A stretch of DNA of 64,000 nucleotides, taken from contig OX465598.1 of the NCBI GenBank assembly GCA_950022295.1, positions 1,178,001 through 1,242,000 of the forward strand, in the 5' to 3' direction. Below the pieces are notes generated by a model, which did no database searches, was not told where the DNA came from, and saw only the letters and a program-made list of their open reading frames with translations. Positions within the stretch are counted from its first letter, which is position 1, and each line of letters starts with the position of its first letter. A program made the translations under genes and the position numbers. Below, piece after piece: positions 23,431 through 34,743 of the stretch. Source of the stretch: Bromus sterilis (lineage: Eukaryota > Streptophyta > Magnoliopsida > Poales > Poaceae).

Positions 23431-25254
23431 ATTTCCACCATTGGCGAACCCAGGGTGCATTTACGTGACGGTCATCAACCCTCGCAGTTTTGGCCGATTC
23501 TGGCCATTCTCATGGGTTATTAATAACAGTTATATGGGCTATTAATCACCGTTTTGGGTCCCCGGAGTGATTTCCACCATTGACGAACCCTAGGGTGCAT
23601 TTACGTGACAGTCCTCAACCCTCGCACTTTTGGCCGATTCTGGCCTGTTTCATGGGCTATTAATCACAGTTACATGGGCTATTAATCACCGTTTTGGGTC
23701 CCCGGAGTGATTTCCACCATTGACGAACCCTAGGGTACATTTATGTGACGGTCATCAAACCTCGCACTTTTGGCCGATTCTGGCCTGTTTCATGGGCTAT
23801 TAATCACAGTTCCATGGGCTATTAATCACCGTTTTGGGTCCCCGGAGTGATTTCCACCATTGACGAACCCAGGGTGCATTTACGTGCCGGTCATCAACCC
23901 TCACACTTTTTGCCGATTCTGGCCTGTTTAATGGGCTATTAATAACAGTATACATGGGCTATTAATCATCGTTTTTGGTCCCCGGAGTGATTTCCACCAT
24001 TGACGAACCCAGGCTGCATTTACGTGTCGGTAATCAACATTCGCCGTTTTTGCCGATTCTGGCCTGTTTCATGGGCTATTAATCACAGTTATATAGGCTA
24101 TTAATCACCGTTTTGGGTCCGCGGAGTGATTTCCACCATTGACGAACCCCAGGGTGCATTTACGTGACGATCATCAACCCTCGCCCTTTTAGCCGATTCT
24201 GGCCTGTTTCATGGGCTATTAATCATAGTTACATGGGCTATTAATCACCGTTTTGGGTCCCCGGAGTGATTTCCACCATTGACGAACCCTAGGGTGCATT
24301 TACGTGCCGGTCATCAAGACTCGCAGTTTTGGCCGATTCTGGCCATTTTCATGGGCTATTAATCATAGTTATATGGGCTATTAATCACCGTTTTGGGTCC
24401 CCGGAGTGATTTCCACAATTGACAAACCCTAGAGTGCATTTACGTGACGGTCATCAAACCTCGCACTTTTGGCCGATTCTGGCCTGTTTCATGGGCTATT
24501 AATCACAGTTACATGGGCTATTAATCACCGTTTTGGGTCCCCGGAGTGATTTCCACCATTGACAAACCCAGGGTGCATTTACGTGCCGGTCATCAACCCT
24601 CGCACTTTTTGCCGATTCTGGCCTGTTTTATGGGCTATTAATAACAGTATACATGGGCTATTAATCATCGTTTTTGGTCCCCGGAGTGATTTCCACCATT
24701 GACGAACCCAGCTGCATTTACGTGCCGGTCATCAACATTCGCCGTTTTTGCCGATTCTGGCCTGTTTCATGGGCTATTAATCACAGTTATATAGGCTATT
24801 AATCACCGTTTTGGGTCCGCGGAGTGATTTCCACCATTGACGAACCCCAGGGTGCATTTACGTGACGATCATCAACCCTCGCCCTTTTGGCCGATTCTGG
24901 CCTGTTTCATGGGCTATTAATCATAGTTACATGGGCTATTAATCACCGTTTTGGGTCCCCGGAGTGATTTCCACCATTGACGAACCCTAGGGTGCATTTA
25001 CGTGCCGGTCATCAAGACTCGCAGTTTTGGCCGATTCTGGCCACTTTCATGGGATATTAATCATAGTTATATGGGCTATTAATCACCGTTTTGGGTCCCC
25101 GGAGTGATTTCCACCATTGACAAACCCCAGGGTGCATTTACGTGCCGGTCATCAACAGTCGCAGTTTTGGCCAATTCTGGTCTGTTTCATGGGCTATTAA
25201 TCACAATTACATGGGCTATTAATCACCGTTTTGGGTCCTCGGAGTGATTTCCAC
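23431..25254 (+). repeat. Region 10: block A copy and second partial block A set
   Basis: Block A runs from TTGGCGAACCC near 23,443 with GACAGTCCTC at 23,607, then a second partial set (TTTTATGGG, AGCTGC with one G lost near 24,711, TCCGCGGAG, AAGACTCGCAG, GGCCACTTTC near 25,040). It is collinear with 8.5-10.34 kb at an offset of 14,918-14,919 bp. The one-base step is explained by a T lost from GATTTCC at about 8,931 in the earlier copy. Confidence 0.82.
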
Positions 25255-25394
25255 CATTGACAAACCCCAGGGTGCATTTATGTGCCGGTCATCAGCCCTC
25301 GCACTTTTGGCCGATTCTGGCCATTTTCATGGGTTATTAATAACAGTTATATGGGCTATTAATCACCGTCTTGGGTCCCCGGAGTGATTTCCAC
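25255..25394 (+). repeat. Hybrid monomer from loss of one monomer
   Basis: The first half has GACAAACCCCAGG, TTTATGTGCC and CATCAGCCC, matching the monomer near 10,339. The second half has GGCCATTTTCATGGGTTATT and TAACAGTTATATGG, matching the next monomer near 10,530. Across this point the offset to the earlier copy falls from 14,919 to 14,780 bp, a loss of 139 bp. The switch lies in the shared TTTTGGCCGATTCTGGCC box. This is what an unequal exchange or replication slip in register by one monomer would leave. Confidence 0.8.
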
Positions 25395-28300
25395 CACTGA
25401 CGAACCCTAGGGTGCATTTACGTGACGGTCATCATCCCTCGCACTTTTGGCCGATTCTGGCCTGTTTCATGGGCTATTAATCACAGTTACATGGGTAATC
25501 ACCGTTTTGTGTCCCCGGAGTGATTTCCACCATTGACGAACCCTAGGGTGCATTTATGTGACGGTCATCAACCCTCGCACTTTTGGCCGATTCTGGCCTG
25601 TTTCATGGGCTATTAATCACAATTCCATGGGCTATTAATCACCGTTTTGGGTCCCCGGAGTGATTTCCACCACTGACGAACCCTAGAGTGCATTTACGTG
25701 ACGGTCATCAACCCTCGCACTTTTGGCCGATTCTGGCCTGTTTCATGAGCTATTAATCACAATTACCTGGGCTATTAATCACCGTTTTGGGTCCCCGAAA
25801 TGATTTCCACCATTGACGTACCCAGGGTGCATTTACGTGCCGGTCATCAGCCCTCGCACTTTTGGCCGATTCTGGCCTGTTTCATGGGCTCTTAATCACA
25901 GTTACATGGGCTATTAATCACCGTTTTGGGTCTCCGGAGTGATTTCCACCATTGACGAACCCAGGGTGCATTTACGTGACGGTTATCAACACTCGCAGTT
26001 TTGGCCGATTCTGGCCATTTTCATGGGTTATTAATAACAGTTATATGGGCTATTAATCACCGTCTTGGGTCCCCGGAGTGATTTCCACCACTGACGAACC
26101 CTAGGGTGCATTTACGTGACGGTCATCATCCCTCGCACTTTTGGCCGATTCTGGCCTGTTTCATGGGCTATTAATCACAGTTACATGGGTAATCACCGTT
26201 TTGTGTCCCCGGAGTGATTTCCACAATTGACGAACCCTAGGGTGCATTTATGTGACGGTCATCAACCCTCGCCCTTTTGGCCGATTCTGGCCTGTTTCAT
26301 GGGCTATTAATCACAGTTCCATGGGCTATTAATCACCGTTTTGGGTCCCCAGAGTGATTTCCACCACTGACGAACCCTAGAGTGCATTTACGTGACGGTC
26401 ATCAACCCTCGCACTTTTGGCCGATTCTGGCCTGTTTCATGAGCTATTAATCACAATTACCTGGGCTATTAATCACCGTTTTGGGTCCCCGAAATGATTT
26501 CCACCATTGACGTACCCAGGGTGCATTTACGTGCCGGTCATCAGCCCTCGCACTTTTGGCCGATTCTGGCCTGTTTCATGGGCTCTTATTCACAGTTACA
26601 TGGGCTATTAATCACCGTTTTGGGTCTCCGGAGTGATTTCCACCATTGACGAACCCAGGGTGCATTTACGTGACGGTTATCAACACTCGCAGTTTTGGCC
26701 GATTCTGGCCATTTTCATGGGTTATTAATAACAGTTATATGGGCTATTAATCACCGTCTTGGGTCCCCGGAGTGATTTCCACCACTGACGAACCCTAGGG
26801 TGCATTTACGTGACGGTCATCATCCCTCGCACTTTTGGCCGATTCTGGTCTGTTTCATGGGCTATTAATCACAATTACATGGGCTATTAATCACCGTTTT
26901 GGGTCCCCGGAGTGATTTCCATCATTGACAAACCCCAGGGTGCATTTATGTGCCGGTCATCAGCCCTCGCACTTTTGGCCGATTCTGGCCTGTTTCATGG
27001 GCGCTTAATCACAGTTACATGGCCTATTAATCACCGTTTTGGGTCTCCGGAGTGATTTCCACCATTGACGAACCCAGGGTGCATTTACGTGACGGTTATC
27101 AACACTCGCAGTTTTGGCCGATTCTGGCCATTTTCATGGGTTATTAATAACAGTTATATGGGCTATTAATCACCGTCTTGGGTCCCCGGAGTGATTTCCA
27201 CCATTGACGAACCCTAGGGTGCATTTACGTGACGGTCATCATCCCTCGCACTTTTGGCCGATTCTGGCCTGTTTCATGGGCTATTAATCACAGTTACATG
27301 GGTAATCACCGTTTTGTGTCCCCGGAGTGATTTCCACCATTGACGAACCCTAGGGTGCATTTATGTGACGGTCATCAACCCTCGCACTTTTGGCCGATTC
27401 TGGCCTGTTTCATGGGCTATTAATCACAGTTCCATGGGCTATTAATCACCGTTTTGGGTCCCCGGAGTGATTTCCACCACTGTCGAACCCTAGAGTGCAT
27501 TTACGTGACGGTCATCAACCCTCGCACTTTTGGCCGATTCTGGCCTGTTTCATGAGCTATTAATCACAATTACCTGGGCTATTAATCACCGTTTTGGGTC
27601 CCCGAAATGATTTCCACCATTGACGTACCCAGGGTGCATTTACGTGCCGGTCATCAGCCCTCGCACTTTTGGCCGATTCTGGCCTGTTTCATGGGCTCTT
27701 AATCACAGTTACATGGGCTATTAATCACCGTTTTGGGTCTCCGGAGTGATTTCCACCATTGACGAACCCAGGGTGCATTTACGTGACGGTTATCAACACT
27801 CGCAGTTTTGGCCGATTCTGGCCATTTTCATGGGTTATTAATAACAGTTATATGGGCTATTAATCACCGTCTTGGGTCCCCGGAGTGATTTCCACCACTG
27901 ACGAACCCTAGGGTGCATTTACGTGACGGTCATCATCCCTCGCACTTTTGGCCGATTCTGGTCTGTTTCATGGGCTATTAATCACAATTACATGGGCTAT
28001 TAATCACCGTTTTGGGTCCCCGGAGTGATTTCCACCATTGACAAACCCCAGGGTGCATTTATGTGCCGGTCATCAACAGTCGCAGTTTTGGCCAATTCTG
28101 GTCTGTTTCATGGGCTATTAAACACTGTTACAAGGGCTATTAATCACCGTTTTGAGTCCCTGAAGTGATTTCCACCATTGACGAACCCTAGGGTGCATTT
28201 ACGTGCCGGTAATCTACCCTCGCACTTTTGGCCGATTCTGGCCTGTTTCATGAGCTATTAATCACAATTACCTGGGCTATTAATCACTGTTTTGGGTCCC

Positions 28301-28600
28301 CGAAATGATTTCCACCATTGACGTACCCAGGGTGCATTTACGTGCCGGTCATCAGCCCTCGCACTTTTGGCCGATTCTGGCCTGTTTCATGGGCTCTTAA
28401 TCACAGTTACATGGGCTATTAATCACCGTTTTGGGTCTCCGGAGTGATTTCCACCATTGACGAACCCAAGGTGCATTTACGTGACGGTTATCAACACTCG
28501 CAGTTTTGGCCGATTCTGGCCATTTTCATGGGTTATTAATAACAGTTATATGGGCTATTAATCACCGTTTTAGGTCCCCGGAGTGATTTCCACCACTGAC
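25395..28600 (+). repeat. Region 11: block B copies, collinear with 10.6-13.85 kb
   Basis: 4-bp-deleted monomers at 25,491, 26,185 and 27,298 repeat the 694 and 1,113 bp spacings of 10,711, 11,405 and 12,518 at a constant offset of 14,780 bp. AAACACTGTTACAAGGG near 28,120 and the rare GGTAATCTACCC near 28,209 match 13,340 and 13,429 at the same offset. Collinearity ends near 28,630, where CATCATCCC is replaced by CATCAAACC. Confidence 0.85.
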
Positions 28601-29430
28601 GAACCCTAGGGTGCATTTACGTGACGGTCATCAAACCTCGCACTTTTGGCCGATTCTGGCCTGTTTCATGGGCTATTAATCACAGTTACATGGGCTATTA
28701 ATCATCGTTTTGGGTCCCCGGAGTGATTTCCACCTTTGACAAACCCAGGGTGCATTTACGTGCCGGTCATCAACCCTCGCACTTTTTGCCGATTCTGGCC
28801 TGTTTTATGGGCTATTAATAACAGCATACATGGGCTATTAATCATCGTTTTGGGTCCCCGGAGTGATTTCCACCATTGACGAACCCAGGCTGCATTTACG
28901 TGCCGGTCATCAACAGTCGCCGTTTTTGCCGATTCTGGCCTGTTTCTTGGGCTATTAGTCACAGTTATATAGGCTCTTAATGACCGTTTTGGGTCCCCGG
29001 AGTGATTTCCACCATTGACGAACCCCAGGGTGCATTTACGTGATGATCATCAACCCTCGCCCTTTTGGCCGATTCTGGCCTGTTTCATGGGCTATTAATC
29101 ACAGTTACATGGGCTATTAATCACCGTTTTGGGTCCCCGGAGTGATTTCCACCATTGACGAACCCCAGGGTGCATTTACGTGACGGTCATCAACCCTCGC
29201 ACTTTTGGCCGATTCTGGCCTGTTTCATGGGCTATTAATCACAGTTACATGGGCAATTAATCACCGTTTTGGGTCCCCGGAGTGATTTCCACCATTGACG
29301 AACCCCAGGCTGCATTTACGTGACGGTCATCAACCCTCGCACTTTTTGCCGATTCTGGCCTGTTTCATGGGCTATTAATCACAGTTATATGGGCTATTAA
29401 TCACCGTTTTGGGTCCCCGGAGTGATTTCC
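28601..29430 (+). repeat. Region 12a: block C copy
   Basis: The block C pair has TTTCTTGGGC near 28,945 with a private GGGCTATTAGTCAC and ACAGCATACATGG. It is followed by GATGATCATC and GGGCAATTAATC monomers in the same order as 17.3-17.7 kb. Open frames here are repeat by-products. Confidence 0.75.
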
Positions 29431-30540
29431 ACCATTTACGAACCCTAGGGTGCATTTACGTGACGGTCATCAACCCTCTCACTTTTGGCCGATTCTGGCC
29501 TGTTTCATGGGCTATTAATCACAGTTACATGGGCAATTAATCACCGTTTTGGGTCCCCGGAGTGATTTCCACCACTGACGAACCCTAGGGTGCATTTACG
29601 TGACGGTCATCAACCCTCGCACTTTTGGCAGATTCTGGCCTGTTTCATGGGCTATTAATCACAGTTATGTGGGCTATTCATCACCGTTTTGGGTCCCCGG
29701 AGTGATTTCCACCATTAAAGAACCCCAGGGTGCATTTACGTGACGGTCATCAACCCTCGCACTTTTGGCCGATTCTGGCCTGTTTCATGGGCTATTAATC
29801 ACAGTTACATGGGCAATTAATCACCGTTTTGGGTCCCCGGAGTGATTTCCACCATTGACGAACCCCAGGGTGCATTTACGTGACGGTCATCAACCCTCGC
29901 ACTTTTTGCCGATTCTGGCCTGTTTCATGGGCTACTAATCACAGTTACATGGGCTATTAATCACCGTTTTGGGTCCCCGGAGTGATTTCCACCATTGACG
30001 AACCCAGGGTCCATTTACGTGACGGTCATCAACCCTCTCACTTTTGGCCGATTCTGGCCTGTTTCATGGGCTATTAATCACAGTTACATGGGCAATTAAT
30101 CACCGTTTTGGGTCCCCGGAGTGATTTCCACCACTGACGAACCCTAGGGTGCATTTACGTGACGGTCATCAACCCTCGCACTTTTGGCAGATTCTGGCCT
30201 GTTTCATGGGCTATTAATCACAGTTATGTGGGCTATTCATCACCGTTTTGGGTCCCCGGAGTGATTTCCACCATTAAAGAACCCCAGGGTGCATTTACGT
30301 GACGGTCATCAACCCTCGCACTTTTGGCCGATTCTGGCCTGTTTCATGGGCTATTAATCACAGTTACATGGGCAATTAATCACGTTTTGGGTCCCCGGAG
30401 TGATTTCCACCATTGACGAACCCCAGGGTGCATTTACGTGACGGTCATCAACCCTCGCACTTTTTGCCGATTCTGGCCTGTTTCATGGGCTACTAATCAC
30501 AGTTACATGGGCTATTAATCACCGTTTTGGGTCCCCGGAG
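29431..30540 (+). repeat. Tandem 4-monomer HOR, 559 bp, two copies
   Basis: A four-monomer set (CCTCTCAC with GGGCAATT; CACTGACG with GGCAGATTC and TTATGTGGGCTATTCATC; CCATTAAAGAACCCC; TTTTTGCC with GGGCTACTAATC) appears twice. CCATTAAAG is at about 29,711 and 30,270, an offset of 559 bp. The second copy has lost one C in AATCACGTTTTGG near 30,383. Related but not identical four-monomer sets occur at 42.0-42.8 kb. Confidence 0.8.
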
Positions 30541-32352
30541 TGATTTCCACCATTGACGAACCCAGGGTCCATTTACGTGCCGGTCATCAACCCTCGCACT
30601 TTTTGCCGATTCTGGCCTGTTTAATGGGCTATTAATAACAGTATACATGGGCTATTAATCATCGTTTTGGGTCCCCGGAGTGATTTCCACCATTGACGAA
30701 CCCAGGCTGCATTTACGTGCCGGTCATCAACATTCGCCGTTTTTGCCGATTCTGGCCTGTTTCATGGGCTATTAATCACAGTTATATAGGCTATTAATCA
30801 CCGTTTTGGGTCCGCGGAGTGATTTCCACCATTGACGAACCCCAGGGTGCATTTACGTGACGATCATCAACCCTCGCCCTTTTGGCCGATTCTGGCCTGT
30901 TTCATGGGCTATTAATCACAGTTACATGGGCTATTAATCACCGTTTTCGGTCCCCGGAGTGATTTCCACCATTGACGAACCCTAGGGTGCATTTACGTGC
31001 CGGTCATCAAGACTCGCAGTTTTGGCCAATTCTGGCCTGTTTCATGGGCTATTAATCATAGTTATATGGGCTATTAATCACCGTTTTGGGTCCCCGGAGT
31101 GATTTCCACCATTGACAAACCCGAGGGTGCATTTATGTGCCGGTCATCAACAGTCGCAGTTTTGGCCAATTCTGGTCTGTTTCATGGGCTATTAATCACA
31201 ATTACATGGGCTATTAATCACCGTTTTGGGTCCCCGGAGTGATTTCCACCATTGACGAACCCAGGCTGCATTTACGTGCCGGTCATTAAGACTCGCAGTT
31301 TTGGCCAATTCTGGTCTGTTTCAAGGGCTATTAATCACAATTACATGGGCTATTAATCACCGTTTTGGGTCCCCGGAGTGATTTCCACCATTGACAAACC
31401 CCAGGGTGCATTTATGTGCCGGTCATCAACAGTCGCAGTTTTGGCCAATTCTGGTCTGTTTCATGGGCTATTAAACACAGTTACATGGGCTATTCATCAC
31501 CGTTTTGGGTCCCCGGAGTGATTTCCACCATTGACGAACCCAGGGTGCATTTACGTGACGGTCATCAACCCTCGCACTTTTGGCCGATTCTGGCCTGTTT
31601 CATGGGCTATTAATCACAGTTACATGGGCAATTAATCACCGTTTTGGGTCCCCGGAGTGATTTCCACCATTGACGAACCCAGGGTGCATTTACGTGACGG
31701 TCATCAACCCTCGCACTTTTGGCCGATTCTGGCATGTTTCATGGGCTATTAATCACAGTTATATGGGCTATTCATCACCGTTTTGGGTCCGCGGGTGATT
31801 TCCACCATTGACGAACCCCAGGGTGCATTTACGTGACGGTCATCAACCCTCGCACTTTTGGCCGATTCTGGCCTGTTTCATGGGCTATTAATCACAGTTA
31901 CATGGGCAATTAATCAACGTTTTCGGTCCCCGGAGTGATTTCCACCATTGACGAACCCAGGGTGCATTTATGTGACGGTCATCAACCCTCGCACTTTTGG
32001 CCGATTCTGGCCTGTTCCATGGGCTATTAATCACAGTTACATGGGCAATTAATCACCGTTTTGGGTCCCCGGAGTGATTTCCACCATTGACGAACCCTAG
32101 GGTGCATTTACGTGACGGTCATCAACCCTCGCACTTTTGGCCGATTCTGGCCTGTTTCATGGGCTACTAATCACAGTTACATGGGATATTAATCACCGTT
32201 TTGGGTCCCCGGAGTGATTTCCACCATTGACGAACCCAGGGTGCATTTACGTGACGGTTATCAACCCTCGCACTTGTTGCCGATTCTGGCCATTTTCATG
32301 GGTTATTAATAACAGTTATATGGGCTATTAATCACCTTTTTGGGTCCCCGGA
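30541..32352 (+). repeat. Region 12b: mixed monomers before the 979-bp HOR
   Basis: This stretch holds a short block A tail (TTTAATGGG, CATTCGCC, TCCGCGGAG, GATCATC, AAGACTCGCAG), then CCAATTCTGGTCTG monomers, TTTCAAGGG near 31,322 and TTAAACACAG near 31,472. After these come monomers with GGGCAATTAATC and CTATTCATC. Similar ordered pieces occur at 53.6-54.3 kb and 56.0-56.8 kb. A chance 65-codon plus-strand frame spans two monomers near 31.4-31.6 kb and is not a gene. Confidence 0.72.
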
Positions 32353-34310
32353 GTGATTTACACCACTGACGAACCCTAGGGTGCATTTATGTGATGGTCA
32401 TCAACCCTCGCACTTTTGGCCGATTCTGGCCTGTTTCATGGGCCATTAATCACAGTTATATGGGCTATTCATCACCGTTTTGTGTCCCCGGAGTGATTTC
32501 CACCATTGACGAACCCCAGGGTGCATTTACGTGACGGTCATCAACCCTCGCACTTTTGGCCGATTCTGGCCTGTTTCATGGGCTATTAATCACAGTTAGA
32601 TGGGCAATTAATCACCGTTTTGGGTCCCCGGAGTGATTTCCACCATTGACGAACCCCAGGGTGCATTTACGTGACGGTCATCAACCCTCGCACTTTTGGC
32701 CGATTCTGGCCTGTTTCATGGGCTATTAATCACAGTTACATGGGCAATTAATCACCGTTTTGGGTCCCCGGAGTGATTTCCACCATTGACGAACCCAGGG
32801 TGCATTTACGTGACGGTTATCAACACTCGCAGTCTTGGCCGATTCTGGCCATTTTCATGGGTTATTAATCACAGTTATATGGGCTATTAATCACCGTTTT
32901 GGGTCCCCGGAGTGATTTCTACCACTAATGAACCCTAGGGTGCATTTACGTGACGGTCATCAACCCTCGCACTTTTGGCCGATTCTGGCCTGTTTCATGG
33001 GCTATTAATCACAGTTATATGGGCTATTCATCACCGTTTTGGGTCCCCGGAATGATTTCCACCATTGACGAACCCCAGGGTGCATTTACGTGACGGTCAT
33101 CAACCCTCGCACTTTTGGCCGATTCTGGCCATTTTCATGGGTTATTAATAACAGTTATATGGGCTATTAATCACCGTTTTGGGTTCCCGGAGTGATTTCC
33201 ACCATTGACGAACCCTAGGGTGCATTTACGTGACGGTCATCAACCCTCGCACTTTTGGCCGATTCTGGCCTGTTTCATGGGCTACTAATCACAGTTACAT
33301 GGGCAATTAATCACCGTTTTGGGTCCCCGGAGTGATTTACACCACTGACGAACCCTAGGGTGCATTTATGTGATGGTCATCAACCCTCGCACTTTTGGCC
33401 GATTCTGGCCTGTTTCATGGGCCATTAATCACAGTTATATGGGCTATTCATCACCGTTTTGTGTCCCCGGAGTGATTTCCACCATTGACGAACCCCAGGG
33501 TGCATTTACGTGACGGTCATCAACCCTCGCACTTTTGGCCGATTCTGGCCTGTTTCATGGGCTATTAATCACAGTTAGATGGGCAATTAATCACCGTTTT
33601 GGGTCCCCGGAGTGATTTCCACCATTGACGAACCCCAGGGTGCATTTACGTGACGGTCATCAACCCTCGCACTTTTGGCCGATTCTGGCCTGTTTCATGG
33701 GCTATTAATCACAGTTACATGGGCAATTAATCACCGTTTTGGGTCCCCGGAGTGATTTCCACCATTGACGAACCCAGGGTGCATTTACGTGACGGTTATC
33801 AACACTCGCAGTCTTGGCCGATTCTGGCCATTTTCATGGGTTATTAATCACAGTTATATGGGCTATTAATCACCGTTTTGGGTCCCCGGAGTGATTTCTA
33901 CCACTAATGAACCCTAGGGTGCATTTACGTGACGGTCATCAACCCTCGCACTTTTGGCCGATTCTGGCCTGTTTCATGGGCTATTAATCACAGTTATATG
34001 GGCTATTCATCACCGTTTTGGGTCCCCGGAATGATTTCCACCATTGACGAACCCCAGGGTGCATTTACGTGACGGTCATCAACCCTCGCACTTTTGGCCG
34101 ATTCTGGCCATTTTCATGGGTTATTAATAACAGTTATATGGGCTATTAATCACCGTTTTGGGTTCCCGGAGTGATTTCCACCATTGACGAACCCTAGGGT
34201 GCATTTACGTGACGGTCATCAACCCTCGCACTTTTGGCCGATTCTGGCCTGTTTCATGGGCTACTAATCACAGTTACATGGGCAATTAATCACCGTTTTG
34301 GGTCCCCGGA
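32353..34310 (+). repeat. Tandem 7-monomer HOR, 979 bp, two near-identical copies
   Basis: Copy 1 is 32,353-33,331 and copy 2 is 33,332-34,310. Rare variants recur exactly 979 bp apart: GATTTACACCACTGACG, TTTATGTGATGG, GGGCCATTAATC, GTTAGATGGGC, GCAGTCTTGGCC (32,830 and 33,809), GATTTCTACCACTAATG and GGGTTCCCGG. The sequence before 32,353 and after 34,310 departs from the unit. The tight similarity indicates a recent duplication. Part of the same unit, with GCAGTCTTGGCC and CCACTAATG, occurs again near 61.6-61.8 kb. Confidence 0.9.
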
Positions 34311-34743
34311 GTGATTTCCACCATTGACGAACCCAGGGTGCATTTACGTGACGGTCATCAACCCTCGCAGTTTTGGCCGATTCTGGCCTGTTTCATGGGC
34401 TATTAATCACAGTTATATGGGCTATTCATCACCGTTTTGGGTCCCCGGAGTGATTTCCACCATTGACGAACCCCAGGGTGCATTTACGTGACGGTTATCA
34501 ACCCTCGCACTTTTGGCCGATTCTGGCCTGTTTCATGGGCTATTAATCACAGTTCCATGGGCTATTAATCACCGTTTTGGGTCCCCGGAGTGATTTCCAC
34601 CATTGATGAACCCAGGGTGCATTTACGTGACGGTTATCAACACTCGCAGTTTTGGCCGATTCTGGCCATTTTCATGGGTTATTAATAACAGTTATATGGG
34701 TTATTAATCACCGTTTTGGGTCCCCGGAGTGATTTCCACCATT
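34311..34743 (+). repeat. Region 13: spacer monomers between the 979-bp HOR and block A
   Basis: Three monomers of the ordinary type carry CTATTCATC, GTTCCATGG, and CCATTTTCATGGG with a private GGGTTATTAATCACCG. They link the 7-mer HOR to the second copy of the 5.15-9.5 kb segment. Nothing but satellite is present. Confidence 0.7.

Noticed and set aside
31416..31613. 65-codon plus-strand frame, with copies near 54.06 and 56.57 kb
   Set aside because: Each is a translation of one and a half satellite monomers and ends in the conserved GGGCTATTAA; no domain or coding bias is seen.
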